A DNA stretch of 12,329 nucleotides from assembly GCA_041628615.1 (NCBI GenBank), contig JBFKOW010000109.1, positions 1 through 12,329 on the forward strand. The letters run 5' to 3'. This DNA comes from JAMWZF01 sp041628615. GTDB taxonomy: Bacteria; Pseudomonadota; Alphaproteobacteria; Rhodobacterales; Rhodobacteraceae. A model generated the notes under the pieces. The model made no database searches. It worked only from the letters and a program-made list of their open reading frames with translations, and was not told where the DNA came from. Of the stretch, positions 1 to 6,996 are shown one piece after another (the stretch's first letter is position 1; each line of letters begins with the position of its first letter). Both the position numbers and the translations under genes were made by a program.

Positions 1-613
1 CCTCGACATCCTCCGCGATCCGGCGGGCGAGTCGAATGATGGCCTTTTCCGTGATCCCTTCATCGATCATCCGGCGATAGCCGTCAGATTCCTTCAGCGC
101 CTCGGTCAGCTGGGCGGTCCTTTCAAGAAGGACCTTCTCGGCAGGGTTTGACGTATCGGCATCGATCGGCGACAGCATCGCGGCGACCATGTTTTCGAAC
201 GCGTCCAGCATCGTGGCGGTGCGGTAGCGGCTTTCGAGCGAGGCCACGGCCAGTTTATGCCGATGATTACGGGCAACCGTCGCCGAATCGCGATTCCCCT
301 CGGCGATGTCCAGTTCGGTGATCGGCAGGTGGGCCAGAGCTTCGGACAGCATCTTCTGGGTCTGCCCGGTGTGCCTCGCTTTCCCAATGTGGATGGCGAG
401 CGCCCGGGCCATGTCCCTGGCGAGGGCCTTTTGTGCCCTCGTTGCCTGACTGGCAAACAGGTCCGTGGCCGCCAGCGCACCGCCAAAAACCGCATTGCTG
501 ACGGTCACGGTCGCCGTCACCACGCCGCCCGTGGCCAGAAAGTCCGCGAACGCGACCCCGACCGCCGCTGCCGAGGCGGCCACCTGCCCAGCCTTAAGCG
601 AGTCCTGCACCAT
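1..613 (-). CDS. Unrecognised protein, N-terminal part only (runs off the left edge)
   Basis: A reading frame opens at ATG 613-611 (GTG at 616-614 is an alternative; an in-frame TGA lies at 631-629) and stays open to base 1, giving about 204 residues without a stop. I do not recognise the family with confidence. Residues 11-54 are rich in Ala, Gly, Val and Thr with almost no charge, ending in NAVFGGALAATDLFA; this could be a membrane-active or packed helical segment. From about residue 58 the protein is charged and helical, and residues 160-204 (ending in IIRLARRIAEDVE) look like an amphipathic helical bundle. This kind of sequence resembles, from memory only, the N-terminal parts of some large alphaproteobacterial TPR proteins. 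The gene starts 56 bases after cysQ on the same strand. GC is about 64% over the first 600 bases and 61% over the first 300, against roughly 75-80% in many neighbouring stretches, so recent acquisition is plausible. The ribosome binding site is weak. Confidence 0.75.
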   Translation of the reverse strand, partial: MVQDSLKAGQVAASAAAVGVAFADFLATGGVVTATVTVSNAVFGGALAATDLFASQATRAQKALARDMARALAIHIGKARHTGQTQKMLSEALAHLPITELDIAEGNRDSATVARNHRHKLAVASLESRYRTATMLDAFENMVAAMLSPIDADTSNPAEKVLLERTAQLTEALKESDGYRRMIDEGITEKAIIRLARRIAEDVE

Positions 614-669
614 CACCCACCCGTCCCGTCAGACGAGCGTAACAACCGGGGGGCGAATGTCCAAAGGGA

Positions 670-1437
670 TTACGCCAGCGCCCCGATCAGTCCGGCGTGC
701 ACCGCCGTGCCGCCGGCCAGCGTGCCGGGGGACCTTGGGTCGGGGGTGTTGAACCGCAGTGGTGCGCCGGTCCGGTCGGTCACCGTCGCCCCGGCCTCGG
801 CCGCGATCAGCGCCCCGGCGGCGATGTCCCAGTGCCAGGTCGGCCGGAGCGTCGCCATCGCGTCGAACCGCCCCTCGGCCACGAGGCAGAGCCGGTAGGC
901 CAGCGAGGACCGGAAGTGCCGTTTCACCGGCGGCGGGCGGCGCCAGTATTTCGCCTCGAAGGTCCAGCGGTTGGCCAGCACGCTCGCCCCGTCGAGGCCG
1001 GCCCCGCTGGCCCGGATCGGGACGCCGTTCAGCGTCGCCCCGCCGCCGGCCTCGGCCGCGAACAGCAGGTCCCGCCGGGGCAGGTAGACCACCGCGGCCA
1101 CCGGTACCCCGTTCCGCACGATGGCGAGCGAGTGCGACCAGTCCTTGCCGCCGTCGACGAAGGCCCGGGTGCCGTCGATCGGGTCGACCACGAAGACGCT
1201 GTCGCACGCCAGCCGGTCGGCGCTGTCCTCGGTTTCCTCGGACAGCCAGCCGTGGCCGGGCCGGGCGGCGGTGAGGGTGTCGCGCAGCAGCGTGTCGACG
1301 GCGAAGTCGGCTTCGGTCACCGGGCCGGCGCCGCCGCCCTTGTCCTCGACCGTGTAGCCCCGCCGGGCGTAGCCGAGCGCGACCTCGCCCGCCGCCCGCG
1401 CCGCCTCGACCAGCAGGCCGAGGTCAGGCCCCGGCAA
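670..1437 (-). CDS. cysQ: 3'(2'),5'-bisphosphate nucleotidase CysQ (inositol monophosphatase family)
   Basis: This 255-residue protein carries the full metal-dependent phosphatase signature of the inositol monophosphatase superfamily: TEAD at 41-44, SEET at 66-69, DPIDGT at 85-90 and WDIAAG at 203-208. These supply the Mg2+-binding acidic residues. In bacteria the CysQ branch removes the 3' phosphate from adenosine 3',5'-bisphosphate formed during sulfate assimilation, in the cytoplasm. CysQ rather than inositol monophosphatase is inferred from length, overall sequence and its place behind pmbA. The start is TTG at 1437-1435: an in-frame TGA lies just upstream at 1443-1441 and there is no early ATG or GTG, so TTG is the only reasonable start. 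It overlaps the pmbA end by 14 bases, which suggests translational coupling. SuhB-type inositol phosphatase remains an alternative. Confidence 0.88.
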   Translation of the reverse strand: MPGPDLGLLVEAARAAGEVALGYARRGYTVEDKGGGAGPVTEADFAVDTLLRDTLTAARPGHGWLSEETEDSADRLACDSVFVVDPIDGTRAFVDGGKDWSHSLAIVRNGVPVAAVVYLPRRDLLFAAEAGGGATLNGVPIRASGAGLDGASVLANRWTFEAKYWRRPPPVKRHFRSSLAYRLCLVAEGRFDAMATLRPTWHWDIAAGALIAAEAGATVTDRTGAPLRFNTPDPRSPGTLAGGTAVHAGLIGALA

Positions 1438-2773
1438 GGGTCATCCCGTCGATCAGCAGCGAGGGCACGACCCGGCTGAGGTGGGTCCGGGCGTCGTTGG
1501 CGGGCACGATCCGCAGCAGCATGTCGCGCAGGTTCCCGGCGATGGTGCATTCGTTGACCGGGTAGGCGATGGCCCCGTTCTCGACCCAGAAACCCGAGGC
1601 CCCGCGCGAGTAGTCCCCGGTGTTGGGGTTGATGGTGGAGCCGATCATCGAGGTGACGAGCAGCCCGGTTCCCATCTGCCCGATCAGGTCGTCCCGGCTG
1701 GCGGTGCCCTGCGTGAGCGCGATGTTGGACACGCCGGGCGAGGGCGGCGCGCCGGTGCCGCGGACCGCGTTGGCGGTGCTCTCCATCCCCAGCTTGCGGG
1801 CGGTGGCGAGGTCGAGGGTCCAACCGGTGAGCACCCCGTCGGCGACGATGTCCCGGCGCGCAGTGGGCAGCCCCTCGGCGTCGAACGGCCGCGACCCCGA
1901 GATCCGGGGCCGGTGCGGGTCCTCGGTCACCGACAGCGCGGCGGGCAGCACCGACTGGCCCAGCGCGTCGCGCAGCCAGGACGAGCCACGGGCGATCATC
2001 GTGCCGTTGATCGCCTGCAGCAGGTGGCCGATCAGCGCGGCCGAGACCCGTTCGTCGAACAGAACCGGGTAGCGGCCGGTCGCGGGCTTGCGGGCGCCGT
2101 GCCGGGCCACCGCCCTTTCGCCGGCGCTGCGGCCGATCTCGTCGGCGGCGCGCAGGTCGCTGCCGTAGGTCCGGGTGTCGAAGTCGTAGTCCCGCTCCAT
2201 CCCGGTGCCGGTCCCGGCGATGGCGACGCAGGACCGGCTGCGGTCGGTCCGGGCATAGCCGCCGGCGAATCCGTTGCTGGCGGCGAGGTGGATCCGGCGG
2301 CGGCCGTAGCCGGCGCTGGCGGACTGCACCTGCGTCACCCCGGCGACCGCCGCGGCGGCGGCCTCCGCGGTGCGGGCGTCCTCTTTCAGTTCGGCGGGAT
2401 CGGGTTCTGGCGCGGGATCGGCGAGGTCGAGCCCGGCGGCGTCGCGCAGGGTCGAGAGCAGGCCATCCGGGGCCAGCCCGCAATGCGGGTCCTCGGGTGC
2501 GATCCGGGCCATCGCCACCGCCCGCGCGGCCATCTCGGCCAGCGTCTCGGGCCGGCTGTCGGAGGCCGACACGCAGGCCTGCCGCCGCCCGATCAGCACC
2601 CGCAGCCCGAGGTCGATCCCCTCGGACCGCTCGGCCTGTTCCAGCGCCCCCTGCCGCACGTCGATCGACACCGAGGTCCCGTCCACCACCAGCGCGTCGG
2701 CGGCGTCGGCACCGGCCTTGCGGGCCTCGGAGAGCAGGGCGTCGGCGAGATCGGCGAGGCTGGGCGCGGTCAT
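1424..2773 (-). CDS. pmbA: TldD/PmbA family metallopeptidase-like protein, PmbA (TldE) type
   Basis: The protein has 449 residues, close to the 450 of Escherichia coli PmbA. It shows the family N-terminal region around QGALEQAERSEGIDLGLRV (41-59) and the long C-terminal beta domain with MGTGLLVTSMIGSTINPNTG (367-386), FWVENG (395-400) and AYPVNECTIAGNL (403-415). No HExxxH zinc motif is present, as expected for the TldE/PmbA partner rather than TldD. In enterobacteria the TldD-TldE heterodimer trims unfolded peptides, matures microcin B17 and helps degrade the antitoxin CcdA; the alphaproteobacterial substrate is not known to me. I chose ATG 2773-2771 because an AAGGA site (2780-2784) sits six bases upstream; a longer reading frame to 2869 has no such support and an Arg/Pro-rich, non-family beginning. 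cysQ follows with a 14-base overlap. Confidence 0.92.
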   Translation of the reverse strand: MTAPSLADLADALLSEARKAGADAADALVVDGTSVSIDVRQGALEQAERSEGIDLGLRVLIGRRQACVSASDSRPETLAEMAARAVAMARIAPEDPHCGLAPDGLLSTLRDAAGLDLADPAPEPDPAELKEDARTAEAAAAAVAGVTQVQSASAGYGRRRIHLAASNGFAGGYARTDRSRSCVAIAGTGTGMERDYDFDTRTYGSDLRAADEIGRSAGERAVARHGARKPATGRYPVLFDERVSAALIGHLLQAINGTMIARGSSWLRDALGQSVLPAALSVTEDPHRPRISGSRPFDAEGLPTARRDIVADGVLTGWTLDLATARKLGMESTANAVRGTGAPPSPGVSNIALTQGTASRDDLIGQMGTGLLVTSMIGSTINPNTGDYSRGASGFWVENGAIAYPVNECTIAGNLRDMLLRIVPANDARTHLSRVVPSLLIDGMTLAGA

Positions 2774-2840
2774 CGGGGGTCCTTGCGTTGGGCGTCGGCG
2801 CGGCGCCCCGGCGGAGACGCCGGCAGGCCGGGTCCGGTCA

Positions 2841-2869
2841 GAGGTAGTCCGCCCCTCCCCGCCGCGCAA
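2841..2869 (-). promoter_or_regulatory. Candidate sigma-70 promoter for pmbA-cysQ
   Basis: On the minus strand TTGCGC (2869-2864) and TACCTC (2846-2841) are separated by exactly 17 bases, about 70 bases before the pmbA ATG. Both hexamers are partial matches to consensus. It would give pmbA-cysQ expression independent of the DUF2125 genes. Predicted by eye only. Confidence 0.35.
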
Positions 2870-2883
2870 GCCGCGGCGCGGCG
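2860..2883 (-). terminator. GC-rich hairpin after the downstream DUF2125 gene
   Basis: An 8-base perfect stem, CGCCGCGC (2860-2867) with GCGCGGCG (2876-2883) and an 8-base loop, lies about 20 bases past the stop of the gene ending at 2903. No T-run follows it on the minus strand, so it is at best a weak or factor-dependent terminator. It overlaps the -35 of the candidate pmbA promoter. Confidence 0.3.
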
Positions 2884-2902
2884 TCCGGGCGGCCCGGTCC
2901 GG

Positions 2903-4462
2903 TCAGCGCATCCGCTGCTGGTTCACGAAGACCTGGCCGTCGGGGGTGACCTCGAGCACGCTTTCCAGTTCGTCGTCGCCCACCGGCCGGGTGAACATGC
3001 CGAGACCCATGCGCGGGGCCAGCGCGTCCTGTTCGGCCAGCAGGCCCATCTCGATCAGCGTGTCGATCAGCCGGTTGGCCCCGCGCACGGTCAGCGAGGC
3101 GCTGCCTTCGGGGCGGGGAAAGCCGGGGAAGGTGCTGGTGTCCGCGAAGTCGAGGCGGAAGGCGCCGCTGCCCGCCACCTCGGCCCCGACGGCGGCGAGG
3201 CGCAGCGCGTCGATCCGCAGGCTGTCGAGTTCGACCGGCGGCACGCCGGTGTTCACCGCGGCGATGATCGCCTCCACGTCGAGGGTGTCGATCAGCGGCC
3301 GCAGGTCGGCGCCGAGGTCGATGGTCAGGTCCAGCGGGTCGCGGGGCAGGTATTGCGCCGGGTCGAGCAGGGACCAGACGGATTCGTCCACCGCGAGCCC
3401 GGTGAGCGACACGTCGTATTCCACCGGGACCGCCACGTTGGGCGACGCGAGGACCGGCAGCACCATCCGTCCCGCCGCCGAGGCGATGCTGGCCGAGACC
3501 GGCATCGGAAAGGCTTCGGGGATCAGCAGCCGGATCGCGGTGCCGGTGGCGGCGCCCTCGACCCGCAGGCCGTCGGCATCGAAGGCCAGGGCGGTCTCCT
3601 GCCGCGCGGTCTCGGTCATCTGCTCGGTCATCACCTCGTCGCCGAACCGGGTGACCGAGGCGCTGCGGTTGCCGGTGACGGTGGCGGTCGCGGCCAGCGA
3701 CAGGCCGGACCGCACCGCGTCGGACAGGTCGAGCAGCGACAGCCCGGACCGCGGCAGCGCCAGCGACATCGTGCCGGAACTGGCCGCGGTGCCGCCGGTG
3801 TTCTCGGCCAGGCCGCCGAACTCCACCGGCACGATCAGCGCGTAACTCGACGGCCCGGCCGTGCTCTCGGCGGTCATCCGGAACCCCTCGGCGGTCCGTT
3901 CGTAGAGCACCGTCGCGGCGGTGTCGGCGCCGTCGAAGCGGAACTCGATGGCGCCGGGGTCGATGCCGGGGTCTTCGCCTGGCGGCAGGGTGAGGTCGAG
4001 CCCCGACATCGTGATCCGCGTGACCGGCGCGGTCGCGGTCGCGGTCATCGCCTCGGGGGTGCCGGACAGGATCGTCTCGGCGCCCGGCCGGGACAGGATC
4101 ATCGCGCCCGAGGCGGTCAGCTCCTCGCCGGCAAATCCGATGCGGGCGGCGAAGGCGACGGTCATGTCGCCCTGCTGCGCCAGCGCGACCGTCCCGTCGC
4201 CGCGGTCGGTCAGGGTGTAGGGCCCGAGCCGCACCGACACCTCGCCGATGCCGTAGGGCAGCACGTAGCGCAGCGCGACATCGTCGACGGTGAGCGTGTC
4301 GCCGGACCGGCTCTGGCGGTCGCTGATCGTGGCGCCGCCGGCGCGCGCCATGTCGGTGAGCAGCGCCCAGCCTTCCTCGGGGGTGATCCGGGCGGCGGCG
4401 GGCGCGGCGGCGGCGAGGCCGAGCCCGATCGCGAGGGTGGCGGAAAGCGAAGCGCGGAGCAT
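2903..4462 (-). CDS. Exported DUF2125 domain protein, copy A
   Basis: This 519-residue protein has a clear Sec signal peptide (MLRASLSATLAIGLGLAAAA, then PAAA before Arg25), so it is predicted to act in the periplasm or cell envelope. The mature part is made of beta-strand-rich stretches with alternating hydrophobic residues and very few Cys, as in DUF2125 proteins of alphaproteobacteria; their function is unknown. The C-terminal third is the best conserved part and shares FPRPEGS, the GAN-LID pattern, PRMGLGMF, PVGDD and LESVLEV with the adjacent copy B, which lies upstream in the direction of transcription. It ends with VFVNQQRMR. ATG 4462-4460 is preceded by AGGA (4470-4473) seven bases away. 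Copy B ends 92 bases before this gene on the same strand, so the two probably share a transcript at least in part. The family assignment is from memory of sequence style, without a search. Confidence 0.8.
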   Translation of the reverse strand: MLRASLSATLAIGLGLAAAAPAAARITPEEGWALLTDMARAGGATISDRQSRSGDTLTVDDVALRYVLPYGIGEVSVRLGPYTLTDRGDGTVALAQQGDMTVAFAARIGFAGEELTASGAMILSRPGAETILSGTPEAMTATATAPVTRITMSGLDLTLPPGEDPGIDPGAIEFRFDGADTAATVLYERTAEGFRMTAESTAGPSSYALIVPVEFGGLAENTGGTAASSGTMSLALPRSGLSLLDLSDAVRSGLSLAATATVTGNRSASVTRFGDEVMTEQMTETARQETALAFDADGLRVEGAATGTAIRLLIPEAFPMPVSASIASAAGRMVLPVLASPNVAVPVEYDVSLTGLAVDESVWSLLDPAQYLPRDPLDLTIDLGADLRPLIDTLDVEAIIAAVNTGVPPVELDSLRIDALRLAAVGAEVAGSGAFRLDFADTSTFPGFPRPEGSASLTVRGANRLIDTLIEMGLLAEQDALAPRMGLGMFTRPVGDDELESVLEVTPDGQVFVNQQRMR

Positions 4463-4497
4463 GGCGGGGTCCTGTCGGCGGGGTGGCGGAAATGGCA

Positions 4498-4524
4498 GGG
4501 GCCGCGCGTGACCGGCGCGGCCCC
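4498..4524 (-). terminator. Perfect 10-bp GC hairpin between the two DUF2125 genes
   Basis: GGGGCCGCGC (4498-4507) and GCGCGGCCCC (4515-4524) are perfect inverse complements around a 7-base loop, starting 30 bases after the copy B stop on the minus strand. What follows is TGCCATTTCC rather than a T-run, so it may be an attenuator, an mRNA-stabilising hairpin that separates expression of the two genes, or a weak terminator. Confidence 0.45.
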
Positions 4525-4554
4525 CGAAGGATTGGCGGGGCGGCCCCGGCGGCG

Positions 4555-6066
4555 CTACTGCAACCGCTGCCCGTTGGCGAGCACGTGGCCCTGGGCGTTG
4601 ATCTCGAGGACCGATTCGAGCATGTCGTCGCCCACCGGGGTGGCGAACAGGCCCATCATCATCCGCGCGCCCATCGCCTGTTCCTGCGGCAGGAGCCCCA
4701 TCGAGATCAGCTTGTCGATCAGCCCGTTGGCGCCGTTGATCGACAGCTTGAGCGAGCCTTCCGGCCGGGGGAACCCGTCGAACGTCGCCAGATCCGTGTT
4801 GTCGAAGGTGAAGGCCCCGTCGCCGGTGACCTCGGCCCCGACCGCCCGGATCTCGAGCCCGCTGAGCTGCAGGCTGTCGATCTCGGCCGGCAGCTGGGCC
4901 TGCGCCGCCGCCATCTGCTGTTCCGGGTCGAGCAGGTCGAACAGCGGCCGGACCTTGCCGGAAATGTCGATCGCCACGGTGGCGGGGTCGCGCGGCAGCA
5001 CCTGGCCCGGATCGGCGATCGACCAGAGCACGTCGTTCACGGTCAGGCCGCGCAGCGCCACGGCCAGCCCGAAGTCGCGCGGCGCGTCGGATTTCGACAG
5101 CGGCACCTCGACCGAGTAGCTGTAGGAGTCCATCGCGAGTTCGACCGGGAACGGGATCTCGAAGCCGAACATGCTGACCCGCGGCTGCTGGGCGCCGCCC
5201 GAGTAGCGGAAGCCGTCCTTCGACATCGCCAGTTCCATCGAGCCGCCGGCCGCCGAGGCGGTGCCCTGCCCGACATCGCCGTCGGCGTTCACGTTCATGC
5301 CGTATTGCGAGGCCCCGAAGGTATAGGAGGCTTCCACCGACATGCCCTCGACGAACACCGCGTCGGGGTTCTCCATCGTGGCGATGTCGGCGGGCACGGT
5401 GAGGTCGGCCTCGGTCTGCAGCCCGTCGATCCGGCCGCTCATCACCACCTGCCCGGGCCCGCCCGGTTCGGAGATGTTGACGTCGAGCGTGATCGCGGTG
5501 GCGGTCATCGCGTAATCGATCTCGCGCAGGTCGCCGGTGGTGCTCACGTAGCTGCCGGTCAGCCCTTCGAGAAACAGCGTCCCGGCGTTGATCCGCGCCT
5601 CGCCGTAGGTGCCGGGCGTCGCCTCGATCCCGTAGCGGTCGGCGGTGATCGCGTAGTTCATCTGCTCCACCGTGCCGCTGACCAGCATCGACAGGTTGGT
5701 GTTGCGGATGGTCAGCGGGACCGAGACCCCTTCCATCGTGATGTCGAGCGGGTTGGCCTCGGACATCGTCACGCTGACGGTGCCGTCGCCGTTCTCGCTG
5801 AACACGATCTGGCCGATCGTCGCGCTCACGGTGTCGGTGCCGTCCTCGACGCGGATCGTCAGGTCGCTGACCGTCAGGGCGCCGCCGCTCTGGCTTTCGG
5901 CGCCGACGGTGACGTTGCCCTCGCCGTAGAGGTCGAGCATCTGCTGCCAGTTCTCCCAGACCTGCTGCGAGGTGACATCGGCAAGGGCGGGACTGCCCAG
6001 AAGCGCCCCGAGCGCCGCCGAGGCGGCCAGAGCGGAACGGAGGCGGCGGGGGCGGAAATCGGTCAT
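4555..6066 (-). CDS. Exported DUF2125 domain protein, copy B
   Basis: This 503-residue protein begins with an Arg-rich n-region and hydrophobic core typical of a Sec signal peptide, with a probable cleavage after SPALA (residues 25-29), giving an envelope protein starting DVTSQQVWE. It is a paralogue of copy A: LPRDP, RPLFDLL, FPRPEGS, GANGLIDKLISMGLLP, PVGDD and LESVLEI all have counterparts at matching positions, and both end in a QR(M/L) tail. Copy A has QQRMR and copy B GQRLQ. The mature chain is dominated by repeated hydrophobic-alternating beta strands of the kind that build large envelope-facing sheets. ATG 6066-6064 has GGGAAGG (6074-6080) seven bases upstream. It is first in its transcription unit, divergent from the SDR gene. 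Function is unknown; a role in envelope or lipid handling would be guesswork. Confidence 0.82.
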   Translation of the reverse strand: MTDFRPRRLRSALAASAALGALLGSPALADVTSQQVWENWQQMLDLYGEGNVTVGAESQSGGALTVSDLTIRVEDGTDTVSATIGQIVFSENGDGTVSVTMSEANPLDITMEGVSVPLTIRNTNLSMLVSGTVEQMNYAITADRYGIEATPGTYGEARINAGTLFLEGLTGSYVSTTGDLREIDYAMTATAITLDVNISEPGGPGQVVMSGRIDGLQTEADLTVPADIATMENPDAVFVEGMSVEASYTFGASQYGMNVNADGDVGQGTASAAGGSMELAMSKDGFRYSGGAQQPRVSMFGFEIPFPVELAMDSYSYSVEVPLSKSDAPRDFGLAVALRGLTVNDVLWSIADPGQVLPRDPATVAIDISGKVRPLFDLLDPEQQMAAAQAQLPAEIDSLQLSGLEIRAVGAEVTGDGAFTFDNTDLATFDGFPRPEGSLKLSINGANGLIDKLISMGLLPQEQAMGARMMMGLFATPVGDDMLESVLEINAQGHVLANGQRLQ

Positions 6067-6099
6067 GGCAAAGCCTTCCCTGTTGGAAATTTCGCGGCG

Positions 6100-6128
6100 A
6101 GCGTCCTACGCGGCAGGGTTCAGGTCAA
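6100..6128 (-). promoter_or_regulatory. Candidate promoter for the DUF2125 pair
   Basis: On the minus strand TTGACC (6128-6123, five of six to the -35 consensus) and GACGCT (6105-6100, poor -10) are 17 bases apart, about 35 bases before the copy B ATG. The good -35 makes this the most likely start of the minus-strand transcript. Read by eye. Confidence 0.4.
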
Positions 6129-6165
6129 GGTCGGGTTTTCCGGGCGTTATACCCGCCGGGCTTTC

Positions 6166-6194
6166 TGGACGGGCGCGCGCGTGGCGCTTAGGGT
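6166..6194 (+). promoter_or_regulatory. Candidate promoter for the SDR-crotonase operon
   Basis: TGGACG (6166-6171) and TAGGGT (6189-6194) are 17 bases apart and about 50 bases before the SDR ATG. The hexamers match consensus at four and three positions. The 177-base divergent spacer contains no other convincing plus-strand pair. Confidence 0.3.
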
Positions 6195-6243
6195 TGCGCC
6201 GAAGCGATCGACTGGAAGCGCGACGGTTCTTGGAGGGCACCGC

Positions 6244-6996
6244 ATGGACCTGACAGACAGGTGCGTCGTCATCACCGGCGCCAGCCGCGGCATCGGCGCC
6301 GCCGCGGCCCGCGCCTTTGCCGCCGCCGGAGCGCAGGTGGCGCTGCTGGCCCGCAACGACGAGGCGATCGCCGGGCTGGCCGGCGAGATCGGCCCCCGCG
6401 CCCTCGCGATCCCCTGCGACGTGTCGCGCTACTGGGAGGTCGAGACCGCCGTGCGCGCCGCCGCCGACACCTTCGGCCGCGTCGACGTGCTGGTGAACAA
6501 CGCCGGGGTGATCGAGCCCATCGCCCGGATGGCCGAAGCCGATCCCGACGACTGGGGCAAGCTCGTCGACATCAACCTGAAAGGCGCGTTCCACGGCATG
6601 CGCGCGGTTCTGCCGCTGATGCTGGCGCAGGGCGGCGGCACGATCCTCAACGTTTCGTCCGGCGCCGCCGCCAAGCCGGTCGAGGCCTGGTCGGCCTATT
6701 GCGCGTCCAAGGCCGGGGCGCTGATGCTGACCCGGATGGGACACCTTGAATACGGCGCGGCGGGGATCCGCGTCCTCGGTCTCAGCCCGGGCACCGTGGC
6801 GACCGACATGCAGCGCGAGATTGCCGCCAGCGGCATCAACCCGGTGAGCCAGCTGGCCTGGGACGATCACATCCCGCCGGACTGGGCGGCGCGGGCGCTG
6901 GTCTGGATGTGCGGCCCCGAGGCCGACGCCCATCTCGGCACCGACGTGTCGCTGCGCGACGAGGAGATCCGCCGCAAGGTCGGCGTCGGGCCATGA
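6244..6996 (+). CDS. Short-chain dehydrogenase/reductase (classical SDR)
   Basis: This 250-residue protein is a complete classical SDR acting in the cytoplasm with NAD(H) or NADP(H). TGASRGIG (11-18) is the dinucleotide-binding turn, NNAG (85-88) the structural motif, and the catalytic tetrad is visible as Asn111, Ser139, Tyr152 and Lys156 (YCASK). SPGTVATDM (181-189) is the usual segment after the active site. The Arg15 in the glycine motif and Arg37 just after the second strand suggest NADP(H), by inference. The substrate cannot be read from the sequence. ATG 6244 is preceded by GGAGGG (6232-6237) six bases upstream; the reading frame is open much further upstream, through DNA that is antisense to copy B, but that stretch is not coding. 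The stop overlaps the start of the crotonase gene (ATGA), so the two are translationally coupled and likely act in one pathway on a hydroxyacyl or ketoacyl compound. Confidence 0.9.
   Translation: MDLTDRCVVITGASRGIGAAAARAFAAAGAQVALLARNDEAIAGLAGEIGPRALAIPCDVSRYWEVETAVRAAADTFGRVDVLVNNAGVIEPIARMAEADPDDWGKLVDINLKGAFHGMRAVLPLMLAQGGGTILNVSSGAAAKPVEAWSAYCASKAGALMLTRMGHLEYGAAGIRVLGLSPGTVATDMQREIAASGINPVSQLAWDDHIPPDWAARALVWMCGPEADAHLGTDVSLRDEEIRRKVGVGP

Noticed and set aside
2831..2906. Direct repeat GGTCCGGTCAG at 2831-2841 and 2896-2906
   Set aside because: Eleven bases in very GC-rich DNA, one copy running through the stop of a gene. Chance is the simplest explanation and there is no other sign of a mobile element.
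1481..5119. A 1212-codon plus-strand open frame across pmbA and both DUF2125 genes
   Set aside because: It is antisense to three well-supported genes and its translation is low-complexity Gly/Arg/His/Gln/Val sequence without family motifs. Long antisense frames are normal at this GC content.
4483..6243. In-frame upstream extension of the SDR gene, open for almost 590 codons
   Set aside because: The extension is antisense to DUF2125 copy B and has no domain. The classical SDR start with GGAGGG upstream is at 6244.
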